From Trebonia sp963822615 (GTDB lineage: Bacteria; Actinomycetota; Actinomycetes; Streptosporangiales; Streptosporangiaceae): a DNA stretch of 64,000 nt. The translations under genes were made by a program, and so were the position numbers. The stretch covers positions 62,001 to 126,000 of the forward strand of contig CAWGIM010000015.1 in assembly GCA_963822615.1 (NCBI GenBank), in the 5' to 3' direction. Below are positions 8,521 to 17,406 of the stretch, piece by piece. The stretch's first letter is position 1, and each line of letters opens with the position of its first letter. Below the pieces are notes generated by a model that did no database searches, had not been told where the DNA came from, and saw only the letters and a program-made list of their open reading frames with translations.

Positions 8521-9420
8521 CTAGAGGCCGTTGAGCACGCCCTGAAGGATGCCCGGCGTCTTGGCGGAGGGCTCGGCCTGCAGGCAGACCTCCTCCATCA
8601 CCTGCAGGTAGGAGTCCACCTCGCTCTGCTTGTCCAGGTACAGGGCGCTGGTGAGCTGCTCGATGAACACCACGTCGCGCAGGTCGGGCTCGGTGTACCG
8701 GAGGATGGTGAAGGGGCCGCCCATCGCCCGGTGCGCCCCGGCCGAGAACGGCAGGATCTGCAGCGTCACCGCCGGGTGGTCGCACACCTCGATCAGGTGC
8801 CGCAGCTGCGCCCGCATGATCTCCGGGCCGCCGATCACCCGGCGCAGCGCGCCCTCGTCGAGGACGGCCCACAGCTTGGGCGGCTCGTCCTTGGCCAGCA
8901 GGTCCTGGCGGGACATCCTGGCCTGGGCGCGGCGGACGACCTCGTCTTCTGACAGCAGGTTGCCGAGCCGGATGACCGCCCGGGCGTAGTGCTCGACCTG
9001 CAGCAGTCCGGGCACGAACTGCAGCTCGTACTCACGGATAGAGGCGGCGGCTGCCTCGAGCCCGAAGTACGGCTCGACCCAGTGCGGCAGGATGTCCGTG
9101 TAGGCCTGCCACCAGCCGGGTGTGTTGGCTTCCCGGGCCAGGTCGAGCAGTGCCTCGCGCTCGTCGCCCTGGCCGACCCCGTACAGGGTCAGCAGGTCGA
9201 CGATGTCCCGTTCCTTGAACCCGACCCGGCCGTGCTCCATCCGGCTGATCTTCGAGTGCGAGCCGCGGATGCTGACCGCGGCCCGCTCAGTCGTCATGCC
9301 TGCTTCTTCCCGGAGCCGCCGCAGGTGGCCGCCGAGCACCAGGCGCTGCACCGTCGGTCCCGCCGAACGGGGGCGCAGCGGCTGTGGGGTCTCCCAGGCG
9401 GAGTCCTCGGGCGAGAGCAT
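8521..9420 (-). CDS. XRE helix-turn-helix regulator with DUF5753 domain (WhiJ/Scr1-antitoxin type)
   Basis: 299 residues. An N-terminal HTH_31 domain (about 29-85: LGGHLRRLREEAGMTTERAAVSIRGSHSKISRMEHGR) is followed by a DUF5753 domain (about 100-285) with WWQAYTDILPHWVEPYFGLEAAAASIREYE, FVPGLLQVEHYARAVI and the conserved MGGPFTIL. This family controls development or stress genes in Streptomyces (WhiJ) and is usually paired with a small DUF397 protein, found here directly upstream at 9575-9808. It is probably a DNA-binding repressor acting at the repeated motif in the divergent region 9931-10042. Confidence 0.9.
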   Translation of the reverse strand: MLSPEDSAWETPQPLRPRSAGPTVQRLVLGGHLRRLREEAGMTTERAAVSIRGSHSKISRMEHGRVGFKERDIVDLLTLYGVGQGDEREALLDLAREANTPGWWQAYTDILPHWVEPYFGLEAAAASIREYELQFVPGLLQVEHYARAVIRLGNLLSEDEVVRRAQARMSRQDLLAKDEPPKLWAVLDEGALRRVIGGPEIMRAQLRHLIEVCDHPAVTLQILPFSAGAHRAMGGPFTILRYTEPDLRDVVFIEQLTSALYLDKQSEVDSYLQVMEEVCLQAEPSAKTPGILQGVLNGL

Positions 9421-9574
9421 CGCTACTCCTGGTTCGCGTCAGCCAATGATCATAGGCACGGGTCAGTAGTCTCCCATGTCACCATGGCATTGCGGAAGAG
9501 GAATCGATGACAATTGCACGCATCGCACGTGCCTCACCCGCGGGTTTTCCGCCCGCTGGCTGCCCTCGCGGTAA

Positions 9575-9808
9575 TTAGATTACGTGGTCGAACTCGCCGT
9601 CTTTGGCGCCGGCCAGGAACGCGGCGATCTCGGCGGGCGTGTAGATGAGCGCGGGGCCGTCGGGGAAGCGGGAATTACGCATCGCGATCCCGCCGCCGGG
9701 CAGGTGCGCCACCTCGACGCAAGCGCCGTTGGGGTTACTGTGCTTGCTCTTCTGCCAGGTGACGCCGCTGAGATCGGTAGCGGGCATGCCGTTGTAAACG
9801 TGACTCAT
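9575..9808 (-). CDS. DUF397-domain small protein
   Basis: 77 residues. The domain signature is TWQKSKHSNPNGACVEVAHLPGG and AMRNSRFPDGPALIYTPAEIAAFL. DUF397 proteins (BldB-like) accompany DUF5753/XRE regulators in actinobacteria and are thought to work as their partner or antitoxin-like modulator. ATG 9808 was chosen because a clear GGTAGGAAA Shine-Dalgarno precedes it; an upstream in-frame start at 9886 would add residues not typical of the family. It is probably co-transcribed with the XRE gene 154 bp downstream. Confidence 0.88.
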   Translation of the reverse strand: MSHVYNGMPATDLSGVTWQKSKHSNPNGACVEVAHLPGGGIAMRNSRFPDGPALIYTPAEIAAFLAGAKDGEFDHVI

Positions 9809-10117
9809 GTTTCCTACCAGTGACTGAATCGAGGGTCTTACTGGACTGGAACTACCGGCCGGCCAGCGTGAGCTGGCCGGCCGCACTCGTCATGACGCTC
9901 TCCTCGATTATGCCACGATGCGCGCTACAAATGAACGTGCATTTAGATTTGCATGGGACGCATGTCCCTCCCGCGGCAGGCCTAGTCGGCCGTGCACGGT
10001 GCAAATGCACGTTCATCCGCCAGTGCGGCGATGAACGTGCATTCGGTCTTGCATCTGCACGCCGTATCGGGCACCATAGAACCAGGCATACCCCACATAC
10101 TGCACCAGGCACGAACT
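9809..10117. promoter_or_regulatory. Divergent control region with three copies of ATGAACGTGCAT
   Basis: Intergenic between the DUF397 gene and the divergent ATPase gene. The exact 12-mer ATGAACGTGCAT occurs at 9931-9942 and 10031-10042 on the plus strand and 10005-10016 on the minus strand. Copies one and three extend to a common 24-nt pattern ending in TTGCAT. Copies two and three face each other and, with CCGC/GCGG between them, can form a long imperfect hairpin from 10004 to 10043. The placement fits an operator array for the neighbouring XRE/DUF5753 regulator. Confidence 0.7.
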
Positions 10118-10693
10118 ATGCCCCCGATGACGATGCAGAAAGCGGTTGCGTTGGCCCACCTGAGGGTTGCTGCGTGGGAGCCGGATGATGACGACGATGA
10201 CTTCATCGTCCCCATCCCGGCTCTTCCGGCGTCTCCTCCGCAGTTCCTGCCGGTGCCGTCGGCCTGGTGGGAAACGCCGGCGGTGACGAGCCGCGCGCTG
10301 AGCCCGGTCGCCGAGGCGGCCCGGACCGCCCGCCACTTCGTCCGGGAACTGCTGACCTGCTGGGGGCTTGGCCACCTGGCCGACGACGCCGAGCTCATTA
10401 TCGCGGAGCTGGTGGGCAACGCGGTCAGGCACGGGATGCGCACGGCTCCGCAGCCGGTCCGGCGCGGCATGACCGTGCCGGCGCTCCGGCTGTGCCTGCT
10501 GCGCCGGGTCGGCGAGGTGATGCTGGCGGTTACCGATCCGAGCAACGAGGCCCCGGCGCCCCAGGCGCCGAGCGCGGACGGCGAAAGCGGCCGCGGCCTG
10601 CAGATCGTCAGCGCCCTCAGCTACGTCTGGGGCTGGTCGCCGGTCGAGGGCAGCGGGAAAGCCGTCTGGGCCGTCATGAAGATCGCCGGCTAA
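10118..10693 (+). CDS. ATP-binding protein of the anti-sigma/serine-kinase (HATPase_c) type
   Basis: About 191 residues. An acidic run EPDDDDDDF near the N-terminus is followed by a GHKL ATPase domain. The N box is DAELIIAELVGNAVRHG and the ATP-lid/G box is ESGRGLQIVSALSYVWGW. Such proteins resemble RsbW/SpoIIAB anti-sigma kinases and are commonly linked to DUF397/XRE genes in actinobacteria, as here. ATG 10118 is the first of three close ATGs (10118, 10127, 10133); an upstream ATG at 9992 would read through the operator repeats and is unlikely. Target sigma factor or anti-anti-sigma factor unknown. Confidence 0.83.
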   Translation: MPPMTMQKAVALAHLRVAAWEPDDDDDDFIVPIPALPASPPQFLPVPSAWWETPAVTSRALSPVAEAARTARHFVRELLTCWGLGHLADDAELIIAELVGNAVRHGMRTAPQPVRRGMTVPALRLCLLRRVGEVMLAVTDPSNEAPAPQAPSADGESGRGLQIVSALSYVWGWSPVEGSGKAVWAVMKIAG

Positions 10694-10719
10694 AACGCCC
10701 CGATAAGCCTCGGCTGTCT

Positions 10720-11316
10720 TTATCTGGCGGCCGTCGTGTCGCTAACGTAAAGCACGTGCTCGATCAGGGTGATCAGGACTTCCTTGGCCGAGTCGCGCGA
10801 CCGTGCGTCGCACATGACGATCGGCAGTTCCGGGTCCAGGTCAAGTGCCGACCGCACGTCGTCAAGCGAGTAGCGGCGCGCGCCCTCGAATACATTGAGC
10901 GCGATGATAAAAGGGATCTCCCGGCGCTCGAAGTAATCGATCGCGGGAAAGCAGTCGGCCAGCCTGCGGGTGTCGGCCAGCACCACGGCACCGAGGGCGC
11001 CGAGCGCGAGCTCATCCCACATGAACCAGAACCGCTCCTGGCCCGGCGTGCCGAAAAGGTAGAGCACCAGGTCTTCGCGCAGGGTGATCCGGCCGAAGTC
11101 CATCGCGACGGTGGTGGTCGTCTTACGCTCCACCCCGGCCGTGCTGTCTACGTTCTTGCCGCCTTCGGTCAGCGCCTCCTCGGTGCGCAGCGGCCTGATC
11201 TCACTGACCGCGCCGACCAGCGTGGTCTTGCCCGCACCGAACCCGCCGGCCAGCAGGATCTTGATCGCACGGTGGCGGCGGGTACCGGTGCCGCCCTCAT
11301 AGGCCCCGTAGGCCAT
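10720..11316 (-). CDS. cvnD: Conservon GTPase CvnD
   Basis: Small Ras-like GTP-binding protein of 198 residues and the last gene of a cvnABCD conservon. The P-loop is GGFGAGKTT (residues 24-32). The switch region has TTTTVAMDFG, and the G3-like motif is FGTPGQERFWFMW. Conservon products form a membrane-associated complex comparable to eukaryotic G-protein-coupled signalling, with CvnA as sensor. Its start overlaps cvnC by 20 bp. Confidence 0.93.
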   Translation of the reverse strand: MAYGAYEGGTGTRRHRAIKILLAGGFGAGKTTLVGAVSEIRPLRTEEALTEGGKNVDSTAGVERKTTTTVAMDFGRITLREDLVLYLFGTPGQERFWFMWDELALGALGAVVLADTRRLADCFPAIDYFERREIPFIIALNVFEGARRYSLDDVRSALDLDPELPIVMCDARSRDSAKEVLITLIEHVLYVSDTTAAR

Positions 11317-11674
11317 GCAGGACCTCCCTCAGCGTGTCGGTGTCAACCTGGCGTGCCTTCATCGGCACTGGCGCCTGGATCGTCACGAGCCCCAGGTCGC
11401 GCAGGTCAGCGAGCAGGATCCGGACGACCCCGAGCGGCAGGTCGACATCGGAGGCGATGTCTACCACTGTCGTGGGAACCCGGGCGAGTTGCAATACGGA
11501 AAAATGCTCAGGCCCCAGCCCGCCCGGGTCGGTGATCCGTGCCCGCGTCGCGGTCACGGTGGCGACCAGGTCGAAGGCTTCACCAGCGGGCCGGGTACGT
11601 CCCCGTGTCAGGGCGTACGGCCTGACCACCGGACCGGCGTCCGCGTCGAGCCACCCTCCGTCGTTCGACGACAT
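11297..11674 (-). CDS. cvnC: Conservon DUF742 protein CvnC
   Basis: 125 residues, DUF742 family. The hallmarks VVRPYALTRGRTRPAGEAFDLVATV, LGPEHFSVLQLARVPTTVVDIASDVDLPLGVVRILLADL and GLVTIQAP are present. It carries a winged-helix-like fold and acts as an adaptor between the CvnA kinase-like sensor and the CvnD GTPase. It overlaps cvnD downstream and cvnB upstream. Confidence 0.93.
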   Translation of the reverse strand: MSSNDGGWLDADAGPVVRPYALTRGRTRPAGEAFDLVATVTATRARITDPGGLGPEHFSVLQLARVPTTVVDIASDVDLPLGVVRILLADLRDLGLVTIQAPVPMKARQVDTDTLREVLHGLRGL

Positions 11675-12089
11675 CAGCGCCTGCCTCTAGCGTGCCCGAT
11701 AACGCGGACGGAGTCCGCACGTTGACCTGCAGGTGGTCGCCGGTGCGCTGCACGAGGATCGCCATCTCGTACGCCACCTGGCCGATGTCAGCCCCGGTCG
11801 TGGTCAGCACGGCCAGGCAGGTGCCCTGGCCGGCCGCGCACACGATGAAGAAGCCCGACGTCATCTCGATGATCGACTGGCGCGCCTCCCCGCCGAACTG
11901 GTGGCTGGCGCTGCGGGCCAGCGACTGGAACGCCGCGGCGAGCGCAGCCAGGCGCTCCACGTCGGCCAGCGCCACCTCACGGGAAGCACCGAGGGCGAGG
12001 CCGTCCTGAGACAGGAACACCGCCTGCTTGATGTTCGCCACCCGGTGCACCAGGTCGTCGAGCAGCCAGTCGAGCTGGTTAGTGTCCAT
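11580..12089 (-). CDS. cvnB: Conservon roadblock/LC7 protein CvnB
   Basis: Roadblock/LC7 (MglB-like) regulator of small GTPases. The core LDWLLDDLVHRVANIKQAVFLSQDGLALG, then FQSLARSASHQFGGEARQSIIEM and GTCLAVLTTTGADIGQVAYEM, covers about residues 5-125. ATG 12089 overlaps the end of cvnA by 11 bp. CvnB proteins usually end near TPSAL; here the frame runs ~30 residues further and overlaps cvnC by 95 bp. That tail (RRRVARRGRRSGG) looks like out-of-frame cvnC sequence, so either the overlap is real or a base is miscalled just before 11690. Confidence 0.88.
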   Translation of the reverse strand: MDTNQLDWLLDDLVHRVANIKQAVFLSQDGLALGASREVALADVERLAALAAAFQSLARSASHQFGGEARQSIIEMTSGFFIVCAAGQGTCLAVLTTTGADIGQVAYEMAILVQRTGDHLQVNVRTPSALSGTLEAGADVVERRRVARRGRRSGGQAVRPDTGTYPARW

Positions 12090-14937
12090 CGGCTGGTTCG
12101 CCTTCCGAGTCCGGTAGCGGCTGCGACCGTCCCTGCTGCCAGCCACGTTGCATGGCGGACAAGGTATTCCGCATGTCCGTGAGCGATGCCGCGGTAGCCG
12201 GCGGGACACCGGGCGACGGGTTAGGGCCGGCCGCGGACGACCGCAACTGCGGTGCCAGGCTGGCTTGCCGGATGCGCCGCGGCAGCCCGCTGGACTCGCC
12301 ATCCGGGTCGGCCGCGCCCGCCTGGTCGCCGCTGACGGCGGGCGGGCCGGACTGCGGGGGAGCAGCGGGATAGGGGTCACCGCCGGGCACCGGGTAGGGG
12401 GCGCCGCCTGGTGCGGGCCCGCGCTCCGGCTCGCTGCGCCGGAGCGGGGTGAACACGTCGAACGGCGGTTCGCCCGCGGCCGGGGCCGGCGTGCCGAAGG
12501 GCCGGCCGACCGGCACGCCGGTCACCACCGGCACTTCCTCCGTGTTACGGCGGCTCCGGCGCGGGAGGGCATCCGGGTCGCCGGCCGGGACCGCCGGCGC
12601 CGGGGCGCCGGCGGCGGCCGGGGCGGGGACACCGTTGCCGTAGCCGACGGGGGCTACTGGCGCCGCCGGAGTGGAGTACGGGCTGGCTCCGGGCTGCGGC
12701 AGCCCGTTCTGGCCGGCCTCGTCGGGCCAGCCGGGCGCGCTCGTCCAGGGCGGCTGACCGCTGCCCGTGCCGTCGGCGGCCGCGGGCACGGCGGCACCCG
12801 GGTAGCCGTTGGCGGCGCTGCCGTTGAAGCCGCCGCCGTTGAGTGGACCGCCGTTGAGCGCACCGCCGTTGAGCGCACCGCCGTTGAGCGCACCGCCGTT
12901 TGAGCCGCCGCCGTACGGCGGGTTGCCGTAGGCGCCGTTCGCCCCGGCACCGACGGCGGTGGCGCCGGGGGCGCCCGCCCCGCTGTCCGCGGGCAGCCCG
13001 CCGGCGGTGATCGCGGCCGGGCCGTCCTCGCCTACCAGCGTCGGCGGGATCAGCGCGATCGCGGTGGTGCCGCCGTAGGGCGACGGGCGCAGCATGACCC
13101 GGATCCCGTGCCGCCTGGCCAGCTGGCCGACCACGAACAGGCCAAGCTGTTCGGTGTTGGCCGGGTTGATGTCCGGCGGGTTGGCCAGCCGCTCGTTCAG
13201 CTCCTGCATCCGTTGCGGGACCATGCCGAGGCCGCGGTCCTCGATCTCGATCGCGAACCCGTTGGCCACCAGCTCGCCGGCCACCCGGACCTGGGTGAAC
13301 GGCGGCGACAGGGTGGTCGCGTTCTCGATCAGCTCCGCCAGCAGGTGGATCACGTCGGTGACGGCGGACCCGGCGAGCGCCGCGCGGGACTGGGTCGACA
13401 CCAGCACCCGGGCGTAGTCCTCGACCTCGGCGACGGCGCCGCGCATCACGTCGACCAGCTTCACCGGGGCCGACCAGGTACGGCCCGGAGGTGCCCCGGA
13501 CAGGATGATGAGGCCTTCCGCGTGCCGCCGCATCCGGGTGGTGAGGTGGTCCATCTTGAACAGGTCTTCGAGCACGTCCGGGTCGGTGGCCCGGCGTTCC
13601 ATCTCGTCGAGCACGGTGAGCTGCCGCTGCAGCAGCGACTGGTTGCGGCGGGCGAGGTTGCGGAACATGTCGTTGACGCCCTGGCGGACCTTCGCCTCTT
13701 CCACCGCCGACCTGATGGCCGTCTGCCGCACGGTGTCGATCGCCTCGCCGACCTGCCCGATCTCGTCCTGGCCGGCCCGCAGCGGCGGCGCCTCGGCGGC
13801 GACGTCCACCGGCTCGCCGCGGCGCAGCCGGGCGACCACCGCGGGCAGTTGCTCCTGGGCCAGCGTGAGGGCGGACTTGCGTAGCCCGGCCAGCCGCCGG
13901 TTGATCGACTGCGCCAGCAGGATGGTGACAAGCAGGGTGAGGATGAGGCCGGCCAGGCCGATGCCCGCGGTCACCCAGACCCGGTGCTTCGCGCTGTCCG
14001 CGAGCCCCTGGTCGGCGGCGAGGGTCGTGGTGGCGGCGTCGGTGGCGGCAGCGTAGTTGGCCTTCGACCAGGTGCTGGTCAGGAGCTGCCAGGTCACCGG
14101 CGAGAGCCCCTGCTGCTTCATCGCCGCCAGCGGGATGCCCGCCTCGACGCCGTCCTGGACCTTGGTCAGGCTGGCCTGGATCGTCGCGGGCGGTGCCATC
14201 TGGTTCATGGTGTTGTTGAAGGAGGTCAGCTCAGCCGGGGTGAGCAGCCTCTGGTAGAGCTGGGTGTCGTCGAATTGCCGCCCGGCCGCCTGGCCGAAGG
14301 CCGCCCGGTCGGGGCCGGTCAGCGAGTTAGCCGCGAGCGCGCCCGCCAGCACCGCGTCCTGCTCGGAAAGGTCTTCCCGCGCGTTGACGGCGGAGATGAG
14401 GCCGAGGCCCTGCGATGACGCGCTCGAGTCGGTCATGCTCGCCGCCTGCGCCTGGAACACGTTGTCCTGGTCGGCGACGATCTCGCTGTAGGCCTCGAGC
14501 GTGCTGATCGGGCTGATCTTGTGCGCCGCGACCTCGGCCCGCAGCCCGCTCATGCCGGTGACGTCGGCCGCCATCTTGGCCATGGCGGCGGTCGAGCTGG
14601 CGGTGGCGTTCTGGGTGGTGGCCGGCGAGTGGATGGTCTGGTCGAAGGCCGCGACGCCGTTCTTGGTCGCGGTGACCGTGGCCTGGTAGGCGGCCAGGTT
14701 GGCGGCCGACGGCTGCGACTCGTAGACGAGCGCCGCGCGGCGCTCGGCCTGCAGCAGGCTGACGAAGTTGGTGAGGGGAATAGAGGTCGCCCGGATGAGG
14801 CTCGGCGCCCGGTCCAGGTTCAGCCAGTTGGTGACGGATGTATAGGCCACGTACCCGAACAGGCCGAGCATGGTGATCAACGGAATGGCGACCAGGAAGT
14901 AGATCCTGAGCCTGATGGATCGGCCGCGCGATCCCAT
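12079..14937 (-). CDS. cvnA: Conservon sensor-kinase-like protein CvnA
   Basis: About 952 residues. A first membrane helix (YFLVAIPLITMLGLFGYVAYT) follows the basic start MGSRGRSIRLR. Next comes an extracytoplasmic nitrate/nitrite-sensor-like domain of ~300 residues, then a second helix (GLAGLILTLLVTILLAQ) and a HAMP segment. The helical region ends in DHLTTRMRRHAEGLIILSG, followed by a HATPase with the N box ELIENATTLSPP. No canonical HELRTP box is present, as expected for CvnA. The last ~300 residues are Pro/Gly-rich, including four 15-nt tandem repeats. ATG 14937 was preferred to upstream 15048 because the positive-inside start then abuts the first helix. Confidence 0.9.
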   Translation of the reverse strand: MGSRGRSIRLRIYFLVAIPLITMLGLFGYVAYTSVTNWLNLDRAPSLIRATSIPLTNFVSLLQAERRAALVYESQPSAANLAAYQATVTATKNGVAAFDQTIHSPATTQNATASSTAAMAKMAADVTGMSGLRAEVAAHKISPISTLEAYSEIVADQDNVFQAQAASMTDSSASSQGLGLISAVNAREDLSEQDAVLAGALAANSLTGPDRAAFGQAAGRQFDDTQLYQRLLTPAELTSFNNTMNQMAPPATIQASLTKVQDGVEAGIPLAAMKQQGLSPVTWQLLTSTWSKANYAAATDAATTTLAADQGLADSAKHRVWVTAGIGLAGLILTLLVTILLAQSINRRLAGLRKSALTLAQEQLPAVVARLRRGEPVDVAAEAPPLRAGQDEIGQVGEAIDTVRQTAIRSAVEEAKVRQGVNDMFRNLARRNQSLLQRQLTVLDEMERRATDPDVLEDLFKMDHLTTRMRRHAEGLIILSGAPPGRTWSAPVKLVDVMRGAVAEVEDYARVLVSTQSRAALAGSAVTDVIHLLAELIENATTLSPPFTQVRVAGELVANGFAIEIEDRGLGMVPQRMQELNERLANPPDINPANTEQLGLFVVGQLARRHGIRVMLRPSPYGGTTAIALIPPTLVGEDGPAAITAGGLPADSGAGAPGATAVGAGANGAYGNPPYGGGSNGGALNGGALNGGALNGGPLNGGGFNGSAANGYPGAAVPAAADGTGSGQPPWTSAPGWPDEAGQNGLPQPGASPYSTPAAPVAPVGYGNGVPAPAAAGAPAPAVPAGDPDALPRRSRRNTEEVPVVTGVPVGRPFGTPAPAAGEPPFDVFTPLRRSEPERGPAPGGAPYPVPGGDPYPAAPPQSGPPAVSGDQAGAADPDGESSGLPRRIRQASLAPQLRSSAAGPNPSPGVPPATAASLTDMRNTLSAMQRGWQQGRSQPLPDSEGEPADGH
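12833..12900. repeat. 15-nt tandem repeat inside cvnA
   Basis: Units of 15 nt at 12833-12847, 12848-12862, 12863-12877 and 12878-12892, plus a partial unit to 12900. The last three full units are identical. They encode a Leu-Asn-Gly-Gly-Ala repeat in the disordered tail of CvnA and are probably length-variable by replication slippage. Confidence 0.9.
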
Positions 14938-15113
14938 GAGCAGACCCCCGAGGTTTGCGGGTAGGGCAAGCCACAATAACCGGTAAGCCGTCATGATCGT
15001 GGCTAAATCGGTACATTTCATGATGGAAACACCGAAGATTACGTGCATATTTGTTAGAAGGCAAACGCCTGGTGGGGGCCGGATTGACAGTGGCAGCGCC
15101 TAGGCTGGAAAGC

Positions 15114-17393
15114 GTGACCACGACCGCGACCCACTCCCTTCTCGACGGGCTCAACCCGCAGCAGCGAGCCGCCGTGACCCACGCCGGCGGGCCCTTGCTC
15201 ATCGTCGCGGGCGCCGGGTCGGGCAAGACCCGGGTGCTCACCCACCGGATCGCCTACCTGCTGGCCGAGCGGGCGGTGGCGCCGGGGGAGATCCTCGCGA
15301 TCACGTTCACCAACAAGGCGGCGGGCGAGATGGCGGCCCGGGTCGCGGCCCTGGTCGGCGACCGGCGGGCGCGCGCGATGTGGGTGATGACGTTCCACTC
15401 GGCCTGCGTGCGGATCCTGCGCCGGGAGGCCACCCGGTTCGGCTACCCGGCCAGCTTCTCCATCTACGACTCGGCCGACTCGCAGCGGCTGATGGCGCTG
15501 GTCTGCCGTGAGCTCGAGCTCGACGCCAGGCAGTACCCGCCCAAGTCGATGGCGAACGCGGTCTCCAGCCTGAAGAACGAGCTGGTGGACTACGAGTCGT
15601 TCGCGTCGACGGCGCGCACCGCCCGGGACAAGGCGCTGGCCGAGGCCTACGCCGAGTACCAGCGCCGCCTGGTGGCGGCGGGCGCGATGGACTTCGACGA
15701 CCTGATCATGGTCACGGTCAACCTGTTCCAGGCGTTCCCCGATCTGGCGCAGGCGTACCGGCGCCGGTTCCGGCACGTGCTGGTGGACGAGTACCAGGAC
15801 ACCAACCACGCGCAGTACGTACTGGTCCGCGAGCTGGTCTCCGGCGGCAGCCCGCTCTTCGCCAAATCATCAGGGACGGGTGCGGCTGACTCTCCCGGCC
15901 CCGACGACGACCCCGGACCGTCCGAGCTGTGCGTGGTCGGCGACGCCGACCAGTCGATCTACGCGTTCCGCGGCGCCACGATCAGGAACATCGTCGAGTT
16001 CGAGCAGGACTACCCGGAGGCGACGGTCATCCTGCTCGAGCAGAATTACCGCTCGACGCAGAACATCCTCGCCGCGGCGAACGCGGTGGTGTCCCGCAAC
16101 TCCGGCCGCAAGCCGAAGAACCTGTGGTCTGACGCCGGCGACGGCCCGCCGATCACCGGCTACGTGGCGGACAACGAGCATGACGAGGCGGCGTTCGTGG
16201 CCGAGGAGGTCGACCGGCTCAGCGACGAGGGGCTGGCGCAGCCGGGCCAGGTCGCGGTCTTCTACCGGACGAACGCGCAGTCCCGTGTCTTCGAGGAAGT
16301 GTTCATCCGGGTCGGGCTGCCGTACCGGGTGGTCGGCGGCGTCCGCTTCTACGAGCGGCGCGAGGTCCGCGACCTGCTCGCCTACCTCCGGCTGATCGCC
16401 AACCCGGCCGACGAGGTGTCGCTGCGCCGGGTGGTCAACGTGCCCAAGCGGGGCATCGGCGACCGGGCCGAGGAGTACGTCGCGTCGTACGCGTCACGCG
16501 AGCGGATCTCGTTCGCCGAGGCGCTGCGCAGGCCGGGCGACGTGCCCGCCCTGGCGGCCCGGTCGGCCGCGGCCATCGCCGGGTTCAATGCCCTGGTGGG
16601 CGAGCTGCGTGAGCAGGCCGAGTCCGGTGGCCCGGTCGCCGAGCTGGTCGAGGCGGTACTGGACAGGACCGGCCTGCAGGCCGCGCTGGAGAACTCGGAG
16701 GACCTGCAGGACGCCACCCGGGTGGAGAACCTGCAGGAAATGGTGTCGGTGGCCCGCGAGTTCGACGGTAGCGCCCCGGACGGCACGCTCGGCGATTTCC
16801 TCGAGCGGGTGGCGCTGGTGGCGGACGCGGACGAGATCCCCGACGGGGAGAGCCACGGCGGCCTGGTGACGCTGATGACCCTGCACACCGCCAAGGGCCT
16901 GGAGTTCCCGGTGGTGTTCCTCACCGGCATGGAGGAAGAGGTGTTCCCGCACGCGCGGGCGCTGACCGACCCGCGGGAGCTTGAGGAGGAGCGGCGGCTG
17001 GCGTACGTCGGGATCACCCGGGCGGAGGAGCGGCTTTACCTCACCCGGGCCGCGTCGCGGAACTGGTACGGCCGCCCGGCGTTCCACACGCCGTCGCGGT
17101 TCCTGGCCGAGATCCCGTCCACGCTGATCGACTGGAAGCGCAGCGCGAAGGACGTGGCCGCAGCGTCGACCCCCGCGTCCGCCCGGATGGCCGCCCGGCC
17201 GGGGGCCGCCGTGGTCGGCAACCGGCTGGTGCCCGCGCTGTCCCCGGGCGACCGGGTGAACCACGACAAGTTCGGGCTCGGCACCGTCGTCTCGGCCGAC
17301 GGGTTCGGCGACAGTGCCGAGGCGAAGATCGACTTCGGTTCTTACGGCGTGAAGCACCTGGTGCTGCGGTACGCGCCGCTCGAGAAGCTGTGA
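15114..17393 (+). CDS. pcrA: ATP-dependent DNA helicase PcrA/UvrD1
   Basis: Superfamily 1 helicase of about 759 residues that unwinds DNA in repair and replication restart. Seen in order: LNPQQRAAVTHAGGPLLIVAGAGSGKTRVL (motifs Q and I), AITFTNKAAGEM (Ia), VDEYQDTNHAQY (II), VVGDADQSIYAFRGA (III), EQNYRST (IV), VTLMTLHTAKGLEFPVVFLTGMEE (V) and EEERRLAYVGITRAEERLYLT (VI). A C-terminal PcrA-type Tudor-like domain follows (GDRVNHDKFGLGTVVS). GTG 15114 after GGAAAG is the likely start; an upstream TTG at 15051 is possible. An in-frame Ser/Gly/Asp/Pro-rich insert of ~25 residues lies between motifs II and III. Confidence 0.95.
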   Translation: MTTTATHSLLDGLNPQQRAAVTHAGGPLLIVAGAGSGKTRVLTHRIAYLLAERAVAPGEILAITFTNKAAGEMAARVAALVGDRRARAMWVMTFHSACVRILRREATRFGYPASFSIYDSADSQRLMALVCRELELDARQYPPKSMANAVSSLKNELVDYESFASTARTARDKALAEAYAEYQRRLVAAGAMDFDDLIMVTVNLFQAFPDLAQAYRRRFRHVLVDEYQDTNHAQYVLVRELVSGGSPLFAKSSGTGAADSPGPDDDPGPSELCVVGDADQSIYAFRGATIRNIVEFEQDYPEATVILLEQNYRSTQNILAAANAVVSRNSGRKPKNLWSDAGDGPPITGYVADNEHDEAAFVAEEVDRLSDEGLAQPGQVAVFYRTNAQSRVFEEVFIRVGLPYRVVGGVRFYERREVRDLLAYLRLIANPADEVSLRRVVNVPKRGIGDRAEEYVASYASRERISFAEALRRPGDVPALAARSAAAIAGFNALVGELREQAESGGPVAELVEAVLDRTGLQAALENSEDLQDATRVENLQEMVSVAREFDGSAPDGTLGDFLERVALVADADEIPDGESHGGLVTLMTLHTAKGLEFPVVFLTGMEEEVFPHARALTDPRELEEERRLAYVGITRAEERLYLTRAASRNWYGRPAFHTPSRFLAEIPSTLIDWKRSAKDVAAASTPASARMAARPGAAVVGNRLVPALSPGDRVNHDKFGLGTVVSADGFGDSAEAKIDFGSYGVKHLVLRYAPLEKL
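15863..15888 (+). repeat. Dispersed short repeat, copy in pcrA insert
   Basis: CAAATCA at 15863-15869 followed by ACGGGTGCGGCTG at 15876-15888, within the in-frame insert between helicase motifs II and III. The same two blocks, in the same order, strand and reading frame, occur in purH at 26249-26280. Confidence 0.55.
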
Positions 17394-17406
17394 CCAGGAT
17401 CCCGGC

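Noticed and set aside
9931..10042. Repeat array as attachment site or transposon end
   Set aside because: No mobility gene is nearby and the motif is confined to a divergent promoter, which fits an operator better.
12833..12900. CRISPR-like repeats
   Set aside because: Units are 15 nt, contiguous without spacers, in frame within the cvnA coding region. No CRISPR array or cas gene was seen anywhere in the window.
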